From Pelagicoccus mobilis (GTDB taxonomy: Bacteria > Verrucomicrobiota > Verrucomicrobiia > Opitutales > Opitutaceae): 64,000 nt of DNA. Every line of letters starts with the position of its first letter. Position 1 is the stretch's first letter. Positions 42,901 through 51,648 of this stretch are shown one piece after another. The notes beneath the pieces were generated by a model that worked only from the letters and a program-made list of their open reading frames with translations, made no database searches and was not told where the DNA came from. The position numbers and the translations under genes are program-made. The stretch spans positions 91,592 to 155,591 of the forward strand of contig NZ_JAENIL010000009.1 of the NCBI RefSeq assembly GCF_016595505.1, given 5' to 3'.

Positions 42901-44621
42901 GCTCCGAGCGTGTTGGACAATATATCGACATGCCGGCCTGCATAGGTGAAATCGGAATCGACAATCGATAGGAAGCCGTCGCTGACCTCCACCTTGTCAT
43001 TAAATATGCAGTTCTGCAGCCCCATAAATTTATTTGCCGGCCCCGCCCGTACCGCTGCGTTCGTAGGCCCGCTGAACGTACAAGAATGATAGACCTGCTC
43101 GGTTCCACTCGAGTAGCTATTCAAACCGTATAGCGAGCCTTCAACCGTACAGTCCACCGCGCGCATCTTGCCTCCCCACATTTCCCAGCCTGTTTGGCTA
43201 TCGAGAAATTCGATGTCGTAAATAGAGGTATCGCCTTTCGTATGCCACATCCCCCATTTGAAGCCCTTGAAAAAGCCATACTGTATATAGGTTTGACCGG
43301 AGGTGTTAATCTCCAGGCCTATGGCGTTATTCAGCATATAGTCTTCGAGAACGGTTCCTGTAGGCGACCCATCAAATCCAGAGCCCTTCCAATATTCAGG
43401 ACTGAAGAACATGCCAGTGAACTTCGGGTTGCCCGTGGAACGCCCCATATAGATCGCTTTATTCAGCGCGGTGCCGTGCACGTTCTTAATCATGACGTGC
43501 ATATTGGCATCACTCGGATCCTCGTGATCGTTGGAGATCGCGATGTAGGAGTTGACGAAGGTGAGCCGTTCCATGTTCGGGTTTCGTACGGAATTGCCTG
43601 CGATGTAACGGAAGGAACCCACCGTCGGCGGGTAAGGCGTGACGTCCGAGGCATCCTGCTCTGGATACCAGAAGACGAGCTCTTTTACCGTAGTGGAGCG
43701 CGACAGAGAGATCGTCGGCGTACGCGCATCCAAGCCGACCGGGTTGGGTCGATCATAAATAGCGAGCACCGTTCCATTGATAGGGCTGCCTTCCGTCGGT
43801 TCTTCCCAAGTGCCGCGAAGCGTACATCCCACGGGAATAGTAAGGCTGCCATCCAATCGGTAGATGCCCGGTTCAAGAAATACCATGCCGCCCCCTGCTG
43901 CGGATACATTATCCAACAGTTCCTGTAGGTCAGCCGTGACGTCGCTGGCACCCGTATTGTCCACCCCATTTTCGAGGGCCGAGGCGCGGTAGACGATAGA
44001 GTCTTCCGTAGGGTACGGCGAGGTGCCGATTTTAAAGTCTCCTTCTACGACACCGCCACCTTGCGTGACTTTCAAAATAGGCAGGCTGTCGTGTTCCCTA
44101 CTCCGAAAGCTGATCTGTGTATCCACATCGCACTGCACCGCCAGCGTGTAGGTGCCGTCGCCCGTCACAAAGCTTGTGACATCAAAACTATTGTACGCGC
44201 CATTCGTGACCGACTTCGTCTCCAGAGCAGCCCCCTGCGCCGGCTGATTGCTCCAGTTGATTCCCAGCTCCGTCCAGCTATTATCAGGAACCGCATAAAC
44301 CGTCGCATTTTCCCCCGCAGCTGAGTTGGCATAAAGCTCGAGGGTTACCTTGGAAATATCCGAGGTTCCGGAGACATTAAATTTTATGAAGGAAATCTGC
44401 TGATTATTGGAACCGGCTCCACGTCCACGCAGCCGTTTGTTGGTCCCGTCATTGGCATCAGGTACTGCCTCATCCGTGTAGGAATCCTCGACCGGATTGA
44501 ATTCGGTATCCGCAGCAAAGGCTTGTTGGCTCAAGCCAAGCAATGAGAGTGCAAAGAAAAAGCAGAAGATTCTTCGAACAGCAGTTTTCGTTAAAACGGG
44601 TTTCAGAACGTTAGGGTGCAA
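39963..44621 (-). CDS. Giant secreted CBM96 / double beta-helix protein
   Basis: A 1552-residue protein, apparently TTG-started, with a signal peptide (to about 37, AFAA). Order: a CBM96-like domain (about 38-186; SYTDEA, LELYANS, INWSNQP, FRSREHDSLPIL), a first pectate-lyase-3-like right-handed beta-helix (about 198-620; AAGGGMVFLEPGIYRLDG), a second one (about 635-1100; AAGGGIVMVPPGWYDVPG), a jelly-roll-like stretch, a He_PIG/cadherin-like domain (about 1195-1290), and a C-terminal domain with a DFDKDKDGYANEYEYYF calcium-loop-like segment. It likely binds and possibly depolymerises a polysaccharide outside the cell. It is a paralogue of 51649-56802 and has promoter site B upstream. Confidence 0.87.
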   Translation of the reverse strand: MHPNVLKPVLTKTAVRRIFCFFFALSLLGLSQQAFAADTEFNPVEDSYTDEAVPDANDGTNKRLRGRGAGSNNQQISFIKFNVSGTSDISKVTLELYANSAAGENATVYAVPDNSWTELGINWSNQPAQGAALETKSVTNGAYNSFDVTSFVTGDGTYTLAVQCDVDTQISFRSREHDSLPILKVTQGGGVVEGDFKIGTSPYPTEDSIVYRASALENGVDNTGASDVTADLQELLDNVSAAGGGMVFLEPGIYRLDGSLTIPVGCTLRGTWEEPTEGSPINGTVLAIYDRPNPVGLDARTPTISLSRSTTVKELVFWYPEQDASDVTPYPPTVGSFRYIAGNSVRNPNMERLTFVNSYIAISNDHEDPSDANMHVMIKNVHGTALNKAIYMGRSTGNPKFTGMFFSPEYWKGSGFDGSPTGTVLEDYMLNNAIGLEINTSGQTYIQYGFFKGFKWGMWHTKGDTSIYDIEFLDSQTGWEMWGGKMRAVDCTVEGSLYGLNSYSSGTEQVYHSCTFSGPTNAAVRAGPANKFMGLQNCIFNDKVEVSDGFLSIVDSDFTYAGRHVDILSNTLGATLLGNRFDGNAEDINDASSGACVKISHTPLLYKTKPTFTWDEFNARPQDLKPGNQVLYDVTEYGAIADMSSGNLSPTDNTAAFQAALDAAGAAGGGIVMVPPGWYDVPGTLTIPSDVELRGTFEGSHDPETDEVAPLIFVSNDQGNAAGTPFITMEADSGLNGLAFYYPNQVIPAIDFPFLVRGAGSNIYIKNVACHNVANMIDLATNRCDNAWIERVFANSLQTTYKVGAGSTGVRIYLGQGKGFWTFLANDLKNFYDPDGSDVNAYTMSNMKQLEVGDATDLVMMACFTRENHYFFHGIEENGKSSNGVLTINNGGEGSNRGYRIDAMEGDFDIINSQFKINRAGDESSKVRKYQFELNYESAGKVVGYACVMDSKAEMEGYVNNGQLELQGTRFDQQLIWSGFYVADGASFNMSCAYLPEIMPLSGEGTFDLQGCYFDDGFTAQDETRIPEMYSKNIVSNYGRTVYVGLFQDIEASGMTVLPTDDSGNIVKILQEEWKETGKTLHFAGREPTDEGGLRRLYLDVTSSDFVGQNLDGKFRMAYFIEPGATGDMKVYYDGAGGEVLAATVDLAGKNQGEWTSTSANLDDMAFNGSLNGGDIRIEIPTTANVTILTVQVQEDETYCSLGAFNSPPYFTVDPISRPDAVIGAVYAGGTIGTDATDPDLDDTLTFTVVSGPDWLTVAPDGTLGGEPGDADIGEKAFTVQVSDGTLTSTATLNINVTVNAAPTATGVSISGTNNEGDTLSGSYSYNDADADPEGASTFQWYRSADALFDGGDAAIAGATNTDYVVQAADAGNYLFFEVIPVAAMGNAFGVAVQSPASSRIAIIVSADYAVWQTSNFNGTELSVGEGDGDFDKDKDGYANEYEYYFGMDPKSSSNANIPTVAIVGGYPVITYVRRVAHTGNGGDITYTLKTSDDLSEWTSSEEGASALDYTVVSGPTDLGDGSGRERIQVRYNTAISSLPNGKLFFLIYASE

Positions 44622-44687
44622 TGCAGCTGGGGAGTTCGAGGTTGCAGCAAGAAGAGCCTGAAGGGGTGACTCAGGTCACTCTCCCTA

Positions 44688-44718
44688 TTTAGGAAGAAAT
44701 GGGGCGTTTCTTAACAAG
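44688..44718 (-). promoter_or_regulatory. Candidate ECF sigma promoter, site B
   Basis: Minus strand: CTTGTTAAGAAAC, 13 nt, CTAAATAGG, 66 nt before the CBM96/beta-helix gene starting at 44621. It is the most diverged copy (CTAAA in place of CTAAG). Confidence 0.55.
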
Positions 44719-44860
44719 TATCGCGGAAAAACTCGGAAAACAGGATTCCAGTGATTCCCGAACCGCTCGGAAAATCGTTCGAGAAAATAGCCGTTGGGAC
44801 TACCGAGTAGCGTTAGCGACGACAAAGCAGAGCGCTCACGACCGCTACCTGTTTACACAC

Positions 44861-44894
44861 AAAAGACACGACGCGGCCCCACGCATCGTGTCTT
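44861..44894 (-). terminator. Rho-independent-type terminator after the MBG-repeat protein
   Basis: AAGACACGACGC (44863-44874) and GCATCGTGTCTT (44883-44894) pair with one mismatch; on the minus strand the hairpin is followed by TTTTGTGTG. It lies about 95 nt past the stop of the gene at 44988. The rest of the 44622-44987 gap holds only promoter site B. Confidence 0.6.
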
Positions 44895-44987
44895 CGGTAA
44901 ATTAGAGCAATAAATCTAAGCTGCTACCTTTTCGATTCGCTCTTCATTATTGAAACTCTAATATTTAAATCGATTGAGACGACTCAC

Positions 44988-47900
44988 CTACTGAGGTTCC
45001 GTATACGTGACGACGAGTCGTACGAACTCCGGATTTACCCCGAGCGGAATACTGATCGACATCTTTTGGAAGCCTGCTTCAGCATTACCTGCTGGTACGG
45101 CCACTTGACCACCACTCCAAGCATCCCCCACAAGAGTCTGACTCGTCTCGAGTTCGTAGTTCAGCTCTGGAGTATTGGACCGACGTGCAAAGGTGTATTT
45201 TAAATAAACTACGCCATTGATGGACTCGATTTCCATCCCAGGGCGAGTCGATACGGGATCGACGCCACCTGCTGGATTTCCACCCGTTGCATACTCAAAG
45301 AGGTTATTATCACCGTCTAAGTCCGGATCCGCGTCCATCCCCATCTCATCCGCGGAAAGTCCCGCAGCGATTGCCCACGCTTCATAATCGTTCGGTTCGT
45401 TGGCTGAAAGGCTTAGGACCGCGATATCGGATTCGAGCGTATTAACGGCACTTGTAGTGTTGCTCACCACGACACTGTAGTCCCCTTCGTCCGCTTTGGC
45501 CACCGAGTCGATGGTCAAGCTCATACCCGTTTCACCAACGAGATCGACTCCGTCTTTTTTCCACTGATAGGTCGGAGCTGGGGTTCCAGTCGCAACCACT
45601 GTGAACACAACCTTGCCCGAGGAGAATACCGTCTGGCTTTGTGGTTGCTCCGTAATCGCCAACGGCAAGTTCACATTGAGAGTACCGTTCGCTGTGCCCG
45701 AGTAGCTATCATCGTTGACGGTCGCCACCACCGCATAGCTGCCAACCGCGCTCGGAGCTTCGGAAGCTCCATCATAGGTCAAATCAACGACTAGATCTGG
45801 CGGATCTGTCACTACGGTCACGGACTTAGCTGCGCCATCGAAATCCTGAAAGAGATCCGAGAGCGTCACCGTTGCGGTTCCCTTATTGATGACTAGCGTA
45901 TCCGAAGAGCTACCACTGTAGTTGCTATCGTCGACAGTCGCTACAACCGCATAGCTGCCAACCGCGCTCGGGGCATCGGAAGCTCCATCGTAGCTCACAT
46001 CAACAGCGAGACCCGGAGGATCTGTCACTACGCTTACTGACTTAGCAGAGCCGTCGTAATCGAAGGCCAGTTCCGAAAGCGTCACCGTAGCCACGGCTTT
46101 GCCGATAACCAAGGTATCCGAAGAGCTGCCACTGTAGTTGCTATCGTCGACAGTCGCCACCACTGCATAGCTGCCAACCGCACTCGGGGCATCGGAAGCT
46201 CCATCGTAGCTCACATCAACGGCTAGACCTGGCGGATCCGTTACTACCGTTACAGATTTAGCAGTGCCGTCGAATTCTTGAGCGAGATCAGAAAAGGTCA
46301 CTGTTGCCGTTGCCTTGCTGATGATCAGCGTCTTGGTCGCAGCGCCGACGTATCCGTCGTCGTTCTCGTCGACATTCGCCTCAACAGTATAAGACCCCGC
46401 ATTGATAGGAGCATCCGAAGAGCCATCGTAAGTCACACTCACTGTTGGGCCATCGGCAGGGTCTGTTGTGATGCCAACCGCCTTGGGGGTACCGTCATAG
46501 GTTTGAGCGAGACCTGACACAGTGATCGTCACTGGAGTTTCTCCCGGAGCGGTTATCAACAGAGTGTCTTCACTCGTCCCTTCGTAGTTGAGGTCGTTAA
46601 CAGTGGCCACCACCACATAGCTGCCCTGCGTGCTAGGAGCATCAGAAGAGCCATCGTAAGTCACATCCAAGGTGAGGTCCGGCGGGTTAGTCGTTACCGT
46701 CACGGATTTAGCGCCGCCGTCAAATTCATAAACGAGATCCGAAAGGGTCACCGTCGCGGTTGCCTTGTTGATGACCAGCGTATCCGACGCACTACCGCTG
46801 TAGTTGCTATCCGATATGGTCGCCACAACCGCGTAGCTGCCGGCAGTACTAGGAGCATCAGAAGAGCCATCGTAGGTCACATCGACGGTGAGGCCTGGCG
46901 GATCCGTCACCACAGTCGCAGATTTAGCGCCACCATCGAACTCGTAAGAAAGATCCGAAAGGGTTACCGTAGCAGTCCCTTTACTAATAACCAGCGTATC
47001 CGAAGCGTTTCCACTGTAGTTGCCATCCACTACAGTCGCCACAACCGCGTAGTTTCCTACAGCGCTAGGAGCATCAGAAGAAGCGTCGTAGGTCACATCA
47101 ACGGAGAGGCCTGGCGGATTGGTCACCACGGTCACTGATTTAGCAGTGCCGTCGAAATCGTAAGAGAGATCCGAAAACGTCACTGTCGCAGTCGCCTTGC
47201 CAATGACAAGCGTACCCGATGCGCTACCTGTGTAGTTGCTATCCACTACGGTTGCCATTACCGCGTAGCTGCCCACTGCACTAGGAACATCGGAAGATCC
47301 ATCGTAAGTCACAGCAACGGTTAGACTCGACGGATTGGTCGTAACGGTCGCGGACTTAGCAGTACCATCGTAATCTTGAGATAGATCCGAAAGGGTCACC
47401 GATGCGGCGGCCTTGCTAATCACGAGAGTGCCGGACTTGCTACCGCTATAGTTACTCTCTGTAACGGTCGCTACGACAGCGTAGCTGCCCGCTTCGGTTG
47501 GCGGTGTCGAAGACCCATCGTAAGTCACGGCCACCGCGATGTCCCCTTGATCGGTGCTCACAGTAGCAGATTTAGAGCCGCCATCGTACACATGAGCGAG
47601 ATCAGAAAGCGTCACTACCGTGGCAATGGGATTTACAGTCAGGGTCGCTGTATTCGAACTCACACTACCTTCACTATTGCTAACGACTACCGAGTAGTTA
47701 CCTGTGTCAGCCACTTCGGAGGGATCGAATGTGAGGCTCGAGCTGGTCGCTCCGACAATGTCGTCGCCATTGCCGTCTTTCCATTGGTAGGTAGGCGCCG
47801 GGGTTCCTGAGGCGACAACCGTCAGGGTCGCGCTCGCGGGAGCAGTAACGGTGACTCCGACAGGTTGCGTATCAATGACGGGAGCACTGCCTCCAGCACC

Positions 47901-50303
47901 CAAAGTCAAGGTAGCTACCTCTGAAATTATATCGGTCGTTACGCCATTGCCTACAACCACTCTATAGTCGCCGGCATCGCTTTCGCTGGTTGGATTTATG
48001 GTGAGGCTTGAGCCCGTTTCGCCCTCTATATCGACTCCTCCCTTTTGCCACTGGTAGGTGGTAGGAGTCGGATTACCGTCCGTCACTACCACTGTGAAGG
48101 TCGCGCTGTTCGGTACGGATACGGTCAAATCGTCAGGCTGATCGGTAATGGTTGGAGCCAGAGGATCCACCGTCAAAAACGTTGGAGTCGACGTGACTAC
48201 ATTGTCAGCCCCTCCGGTGTTATTGGTGACAACTACTTTGTAAAGACCTTGGTCGCCCGCGATGGTCTTATCGATCTCGAAACTGGCTCCGGTCGCTAAG
48301 ATAGGATTCAGCTCATCGTCCAACAGTTGAGCTCCGTTTTCGTCGAGCTCGTAAAGGTCCGCGTCACCCTTTTTCCATTGATAGGTCGGCACCGGGTAAC
48401 CAGTCGCTTCCACTGTGAACCGAATGAGGTCTGGAGTGTTCACCATCCAGTTCGCATCGGTATCGTCCGACAAATAGGTCGCGACGGTAGTGATGGCGGC
48501 CGCTTCAGGTGCGACCGATGCTGGCGAGAAACTGAAGGTATCGATATTGAAATCGGTCATGCTCACACCTGGATCCGAAACCTTCTCGGAACGTATCTGC
48601 GCAAAGACGGGTTCGCTGCCGAACGTACCATCGAAGATAGTCACCGTAATCGTCTCGCTGTAGATCGAGGTGTCGGTGTCGAGATTAAACAGGTTCGCGA
48701 TCACTAGCCATTCGTTATCTCCAGCCTCTTCGCTGATTGAGAGCGTAAGCTTTAAATTAGGCGATGCTTCAGTATCTCCCGCCTCTAGGCCGAGAAGGGA
48801 CTCATTAAAGCTCGTTCCATTGCGGCCTACAGCTCCTCCGTCTTCCGTTTCTTCCGGGGTTTTCAAATCAATCCTAAAGTCTCCCGTCCCGTTTGAACGT
48901 CTAAACTGAAGGCGAAAGAGTGAGCTTCCCGAGCTCAGTTGAAGTCCATGGAAGTTCGTGCTGGATGTGACCGCGGCCGTTTCATCGAAATTGAAAGTGG
49001 TGCTGACACTGTACGATCCCGCATCTGCGATGAGAGGCAGGGTATAGGTCAAGTTATCGTTTATGGTCGAGTTCACCATCACGGTGCCCGTACCGGAACC
49101 ATCCAGAGTAAAAACACCAGGATCGCTGCCCGTCCACAAATAGCTGTTTTCAGTCAGATCGCCATCGATCCATCCCTCGGCAGTGGTGAAATCAATGACT
49201 TCCGCTGGCACATCGATGCTGATATAAGCTTCCGCAGAACCTCCCGCATCAGAAGCGCTTACCCTGAAGGTACTCACTCCGACATCGCTGCTGGTGGGCG
49301 TACCACTCAAACTACCATCAGTCGCGATCGTCAACCAAGTCGGACCGCTGACTTTCGAAAATGTGATCGTATCCCCCTCCACGTCGGAAACGAGAGAGGC
49401 AATGCTGCCAGTGTAGAGAACGTCTTGCGTCGCCTCAGGCAGGAACACGGAATCATTGGTCCCGAAACTCGGTGCTGCGTTTGGACTGGTGAACTCAAAG
49501 GAATCTATCAAAAGATTATCGATATTGCTGCCTGAGAAGCTACTAGCCGTATGCATATAAGCAACGAGGTTGGTGCTATCACCAAAAAAGCCAGAGGCAG
49601 CAGCAGAGCTCACATCTGAAAGCGTCACCTCCAAAACAGGCGTTGCTGGATCAACAGTGACGTTATAGAGCGCGCCGACACAGGTCCAATCGTCCTCGCT
49701 CTCTCCCTTCGTAACCGACAACCTCAGCTCCAACTTATCCGATGTATCCAAAGTTTGGTTAGCTCCCAACCCCATGCTCGTGTCAGTTTTTCCGATTTCA
49801 TCAGAAACACCTGAATCGCTGAACGCGTTAACAGCGATAGCGTACTTATTGCGTTTATTGGCGTTTAACGCGACATTGAAGTAGTCCAAAAAGCCTTGAT
49901 CGTCCCCAGGGCCCGCCAACGCTCCTTTCGCTTTATCTGAGATTCCTAGTTCGATAAGAGCATTATCTTCTTTGTGGGACTCAATTTCCTCGAAGGTGAA
50001 TTGAATATTGGCGACAAAGGTTGAGCTTTCGCCAACCGCGTGTCCGTCTTCATAATACACATACCGCCCCTCGGACGTGTTCGCTATCTTCGCATTCCCG
50101 CTACCATCGAAGAGGTATTTATCCGATGAGTCCGCACGCGGATCCTTCCATTTAAGGTCGGTCGTGAGGGCGGTATCTGCAGTGCCGGTAAAGTCTACGG
50201 AAACGTCCGCTCCCGCGAAGGCGGGCGCCGAACCGATGGAGAGCAGCGCTAAAAAGCACAGCGTCCATGCAATGATAGGAAGGCGAAAAATGGTAGCAGT
50301 CAT
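44988..50303 (-). CDS. Giant secreted Ig / MBG-repeat adhesin-like protein
   Basis: A 1771-residue secreted protein (signal peptide to about 31). Two LamG/concanavalin-like beta-sandwich regions (about 32-285 and 390-620) flank a He_PIG domain (PTWLTIATDGSLSGTP). Three Ig-like domains follow (YQWKKGD, YQWQKGG, YQWKDGN), then nine MBG-type repeats of about 72 residues (about 893-1546), another Ig-like domain, and a C-terminal domain (DADPDLDGDNNLFEYATGG) that also ends the protein at 51649. Nothing looks catalytic: it is probably a surface scaffold, adhesin or glycan binder. Upstream lie a sigma-gene remnant and promoter site C, which may drive it. Confidence 0.87.
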   Translation of the reverse strand: MTATIFRLPIIAWTLCFLALLSIGSAPAFAGADVSVDFTGTADTALTTDLKWKDPRADSSDKYLFDGSGNAKIANTSEGRYVYYEDGHAVGESSTFVANIQFTFEEIESHKEDNALIELGISDKAKGALAGPGDDQGFLDYFNVALNANKRNKYAIAVNAFSDSGVSDEIGKTDTSMGLGANQTLDTSDKLELRLSVTKGESEDDWTCVGALYNVTVDPATPVLEVTLSDVSSAAASGFFGDSTNLVAYMHTASSFSGSNIDNLLIDSFEFTSPNAAPSFGTNDSVFLPEATQDVLYTGSIASLVSDVEGDTITFSKVSGPTWLTIATDGSLSGTPTSSDVGVSTFRVSASDAGGSAEAYISIDVPAEVIDFTTAEGWIDGDLTENSYLWTGSDPGVFTLDGSGTGTVMVNSTINDNLTYTLPLIADAGSYSVSTTFNFDETAAVTSSTNFHGLQLSSGSSLFRLQFRRSNGTGDFRIDLKTPEETEDGGAVGRNGTSFNESLLGLEAGDTEASPNLKLTLSISEEAGDNEWLVIANLFNLDTDTSIYSETITVTIFDGTFGSEPVFAQIRSEKVSDPGVSMTDFNIDTFSFSPASVAPEAAAITTVATYLSDDTDANWMVNTPDLIRFTVEATGYPVPTYQWKKGDADLYELDENGAQLLDDELNPILATGASFEIDKTIAGDQGLYKVVVTNNTGGADNVVTSTPTFLTVDPLAPTITDQPDDLTVSVPNSATFTVVVTDGNPTPTTYQWQKGGVDIEGETGSSLTINPTSESDAGDYRVVVGNGVTTDIISEVATLTLGAGGSAPVIDTQPVGVTVTAPASATLTVVASGTPAPTYQWKDGNGDDIVGATSSSLTFDPSEVADTGNYSVVVSNSEGSVSSNTATLTVNPIATVVTLSDLAHVYDGGSKSATVSTDQGDIAVAVTYDGSSTPPTEAGSYAVVATVTESNYSGSKSGTLVISKAAASVTLSDLSQDYDGTAKSATVTTNPSSLTVAVTYDGSSDVPSAVGSYAVMATVVDSNYTGSASGTLVIGKATATVTFSDLSYDFDGTAKSVTVVTNPPGLSVDVTYDASSDAPSAVGNYAVVATVVDGNYSGNASDTLVISKGTATVTLSDLSYEFDGGAKSATVVTDPPGLTVDVTYDGSSDAPSTAGSYAVVATISDSNYSGSASDTLVINKATATVTLSDLVYEFDGGAKSVTVTTNPPDLTLDVTYDGSSDAPSTQGSYVVVATVNDLNYEGTSEDTLLITAPGETPVTITVSGLAQTYDGTPKAVGITTDPADGPTVSVTYDGSSDAPINAGSYTVEANVDENDDGYVGAATKTLIISKATATVTFSDLAQEFDGTAKSVTVVTDPPGLAVDVSYDGASDAPSAVGSYAVVATVDDSNYSGSSSDTLVIGKAVATVTLSELAFDYDGSAKSVSVVTDPPGLAVDVSYDGASDAPSAVGSYAVVATVDDSNYSGSSSDTLVINKGTATVTLSDLFQDFDGAAKSVTVVTDPPDLVVDLTYDGASEAPSAVGSYAVVATVNDDSYSGTANGTLNVNLPLAITEQPQSQTVFSSGKVVFTVVATGTPAPTYQWKKDGVDLVGETGMSLTIDSVAKADEGDYSVVVSNTTSAVNTLESDIAVLSLSANEPNDYEAWAIAAGLSADEMGMDADPDLDGDNNLFEYATGGNPAGGVDPVSTRPGMEIESINGVVYLKYTFARRSNTPELNYELETSQTLVGDAWSGGQVAVPAGNAEAGFQKMSISIPLGVNPEFVRLVVTYTEPQ
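45665..47625 (-). repeat. Nine tandem 216-bp MBG-domain coding repeats
   Basis: The units read ATVTLSDL..(Y/F)DG.AKS.TV.TDPPGL...V.YDGSSDAPSAVGSYAVVATV.DSNYSG.SSDTLVI. Units 7 and 8 share 47 to 48 consecutive identical residues (VVTDPPGLAVDVSYDGASDA and on), so recent unit duplication is likely; unit 6 is the most diverged. Confidence 0.8.
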
Positions 50304-50609
50304 AAGGCGAGCAATGGAGTGTTTGCTTCTGAGGGTTAAGGGGCTGTGGGTTTAGGATTACATGCAGGACATGTTCTTACATTTGCCCCTCTCGGGGTGG
50401 CTCGGGGTGAAAGGGAACAAAAAAACAACGCTAGGTCGCGGTACGTCGGATCCTTCTGCGTATTCACAATATGTTGACATCTTGAGACTTATAGATGGCC
50501 GTAGCCACCGACACAGAACACCCCACGAGAGGCTCCCTAGCGAATGGGGCGATGATTCACCTACAACATTCCCTAATGAGTGATTTGAGTAGACGTAACT
50601 CTCCACTTC
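50304..50609. other. Non-coding stretch between giant gene and sigma remnant
   Basis: The reading frame of the sigma remnant stays open down to 50358, but the residues after its first 25 or so resemble no protein I know. No clear signal other than proximity to the start of the gene at 50303. Confidence 0.4.
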
Positions 50610-50699
50610 CTCGCACTGGGTGATCAACTCAGAGGGCTCGGCTTGGGCATGAGGCCAGAGCATTGTGAATTCGATTGGGTTGTTAGGGATTGAGTCCAA
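50610..50699 (-). pseudogene. Remnant of an ECF sigma factor gene (5' end only)
   Basis: From a TTG at 50699 the frame reads MDSIPNNPIEFTMLWPHAQA, matching the sigma factor at 39657 (MDSSHNKLTEFTLLWTQAQP) for about 20 residues, then similarity stops. The DNA also matches over the first 60 nt, and promoter-like site C lies 26 nt upstream, almost the same spacing as for the intact gene. It looks like a duplicated sigma gene whose body was deleted, leaving its promoter in front of the giant gene at 50303. Confidence 0.6.
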
Positions 50700-50725
50700 A
50701 AGGTAAAAAGGGGGCTTTTTCCTTT

Positions 50726-50756
50726 CTTAGACAAAATTCAGCCTTTTCTTAACAGG
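50726..50756 (-). promoter_or_regulatory. Candidate ECF sigma promoter, site C
   Basis: Minus strand: CCTGTTAAGAAAA, 13 nt, CTAAGAAAGG. It precedes the sigma remnant and, 423 nt on, the giant Ig/MBG gene. Confidence 0.62.
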
Positions 50757-50921
50757 AGTTTAAAAAAAGATAAAAGATCCGCTGGAGGCGAGCGATCCGA
50801 GTGCTGAGAATTGCAATACGCTAGGGCATCAGGAGTCAGATCTCTAAACGGGACGCATCCGCTTTTTCAATACTCCCACACTCCCCTCAGTCCAACTGGG
50901 AACTTCCGCAGTCCACCGGTG

Positions 50922-50953
50922 AAAAAAAAGAGCCGTCCAAGGAAGACGACTCT
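50922..50953 (-). terminator. Rho-independent terminator after the VPDSG protein gene
   Basis: AGAGCCGTC (50929-50937) and GACGACTCT (50945-50953) pair with one mismatch; on the minus strand the hairpin is followed by a run of eight T. It lies 23 nt past the stop of the gene at 50976. Confidence 0.75.
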
Positions 50954-50975
50954 GGTAAACGTTTTCTCTTCTACT

Positions 50976-51446
50976 TTATCGCCATCCGCGAATCTTGCGG
51001 CTGAATGCGACTAGACCGAGAAGGCCGGAAACGAGCAAGGTCGTTGTCGAGCCCGCATCAGGGACTGACTGAGCGGTCGCGAAAGCGTAGTTATTATTTT
51101 CACGATATTCGACGGAACGATCTACCACCGCGGAACCATCCCACTCTTTCGCAGTGATATGACTACCATCGCCTCCCCAAGCGAATAGGACTCCAGTCGT
51201 GCTGTATTTCCTCGCGAATTTTTTGGCGAAGCTCCCACCATCGGCTTTCCAAAAAGGGTTGGATGTTAAAAGTGGAAAAAAGCTCTCCCTACTAGGCTTA
51301 CCCCTGTCTTCTGTTATCTCGTAATCGGTTCCATCCACATCGATAGTAATAGCCGAAAGATTGGCGCTACCTAGCGCGAAGAACGAAGCCGTCAAAAGGG
51401 CGAGAGCGAAGAAGCGAGAGGAGAGTGTGCGTTTTAATGTATTCAT
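50976..51446 (-). CDS. Small secreted protein with VPDSG-type C-terminal sorting signal
   Basis: A 156-residue protein with a signal peptide (to about 32), a short polar body, and a C-terminal VPDAGST motif (128-134), one hydrophobic helix, then RKIRGWR. This matches the VPDSG-CTERM variant of PEP-CTERM signals known from Verrucomicrobiota, where an exosortase handles the tail; no exosortase gene is in the window. The body (ITIDVDGTDYEITEDRG, LFAWGGDGSH) resembles the start of PEP-CTERM proteins of unknown function. Promoter site D lies 99 nt upstream, so it may belong to the sigma regulon. Confidence 0.8.
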   Translation of the reverse strand: MNTLKRTLSSRFFALALLTASFFALGSANLSAITIDVDGTDYEITEDRGKPSRESFFPLLTSNPFWKADGGSFAKKFARKYSTTGVLFAWGGDGSHITAKEWDGSAVVDRSVEYRENNNYAFATAQSVPDAGSTTTLLVSGLLGLVAFSRKIRGWR

Positions 51447-51545
51447 GAGGTGTTATGTTGTTCGTTGTTTGATGGGTTGTTGAAAGGAACGCTCTCACTT
51501 TCGACTGGGGCAGGAGTCAAAAAACGAAAGAGGTCCTTTCCCATT

Positions 51546-51575
51546 CTTAGACGCCAGCCGCCATTTTCTTAACAG
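51546..51575 (-). promoter_or_regulatory. Candidate ECF sigma promoter, site D
   Basis: Minus strand: CTGTTAAGAAAA, 13 nt, CTAAGAATGG, before the VPDSG-type gene starting at 51446. Confidence 0.62.
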
Positions 51576-51648
51576 ACATTTTAAAAAAAATCTTAAAACC
51601 GAAGCTATATCCTTCCCTCCCTACTCAGACCATCAACGAATGTGCCTT

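Noticed and set aside
43194..43928. A 244-codon plus-strand open frame inside the CBM96/beta-helix gene
   Set aside because: Antisense to conserved beta-helix repeats; no motif of its own.
44848..44860. CTGTTTACACAC as a further operator copy
   Set aside because: Only one half-site matches; there is no palindromic partner and it lies next to a terminator, not a gene start.
45665..47625. Regularly spaced repeats that could suggest a CRISPR array
   Set aside because: The units are about 216 bp, in frame and translate into MBG domains; there is no short repeat with unique spacers.
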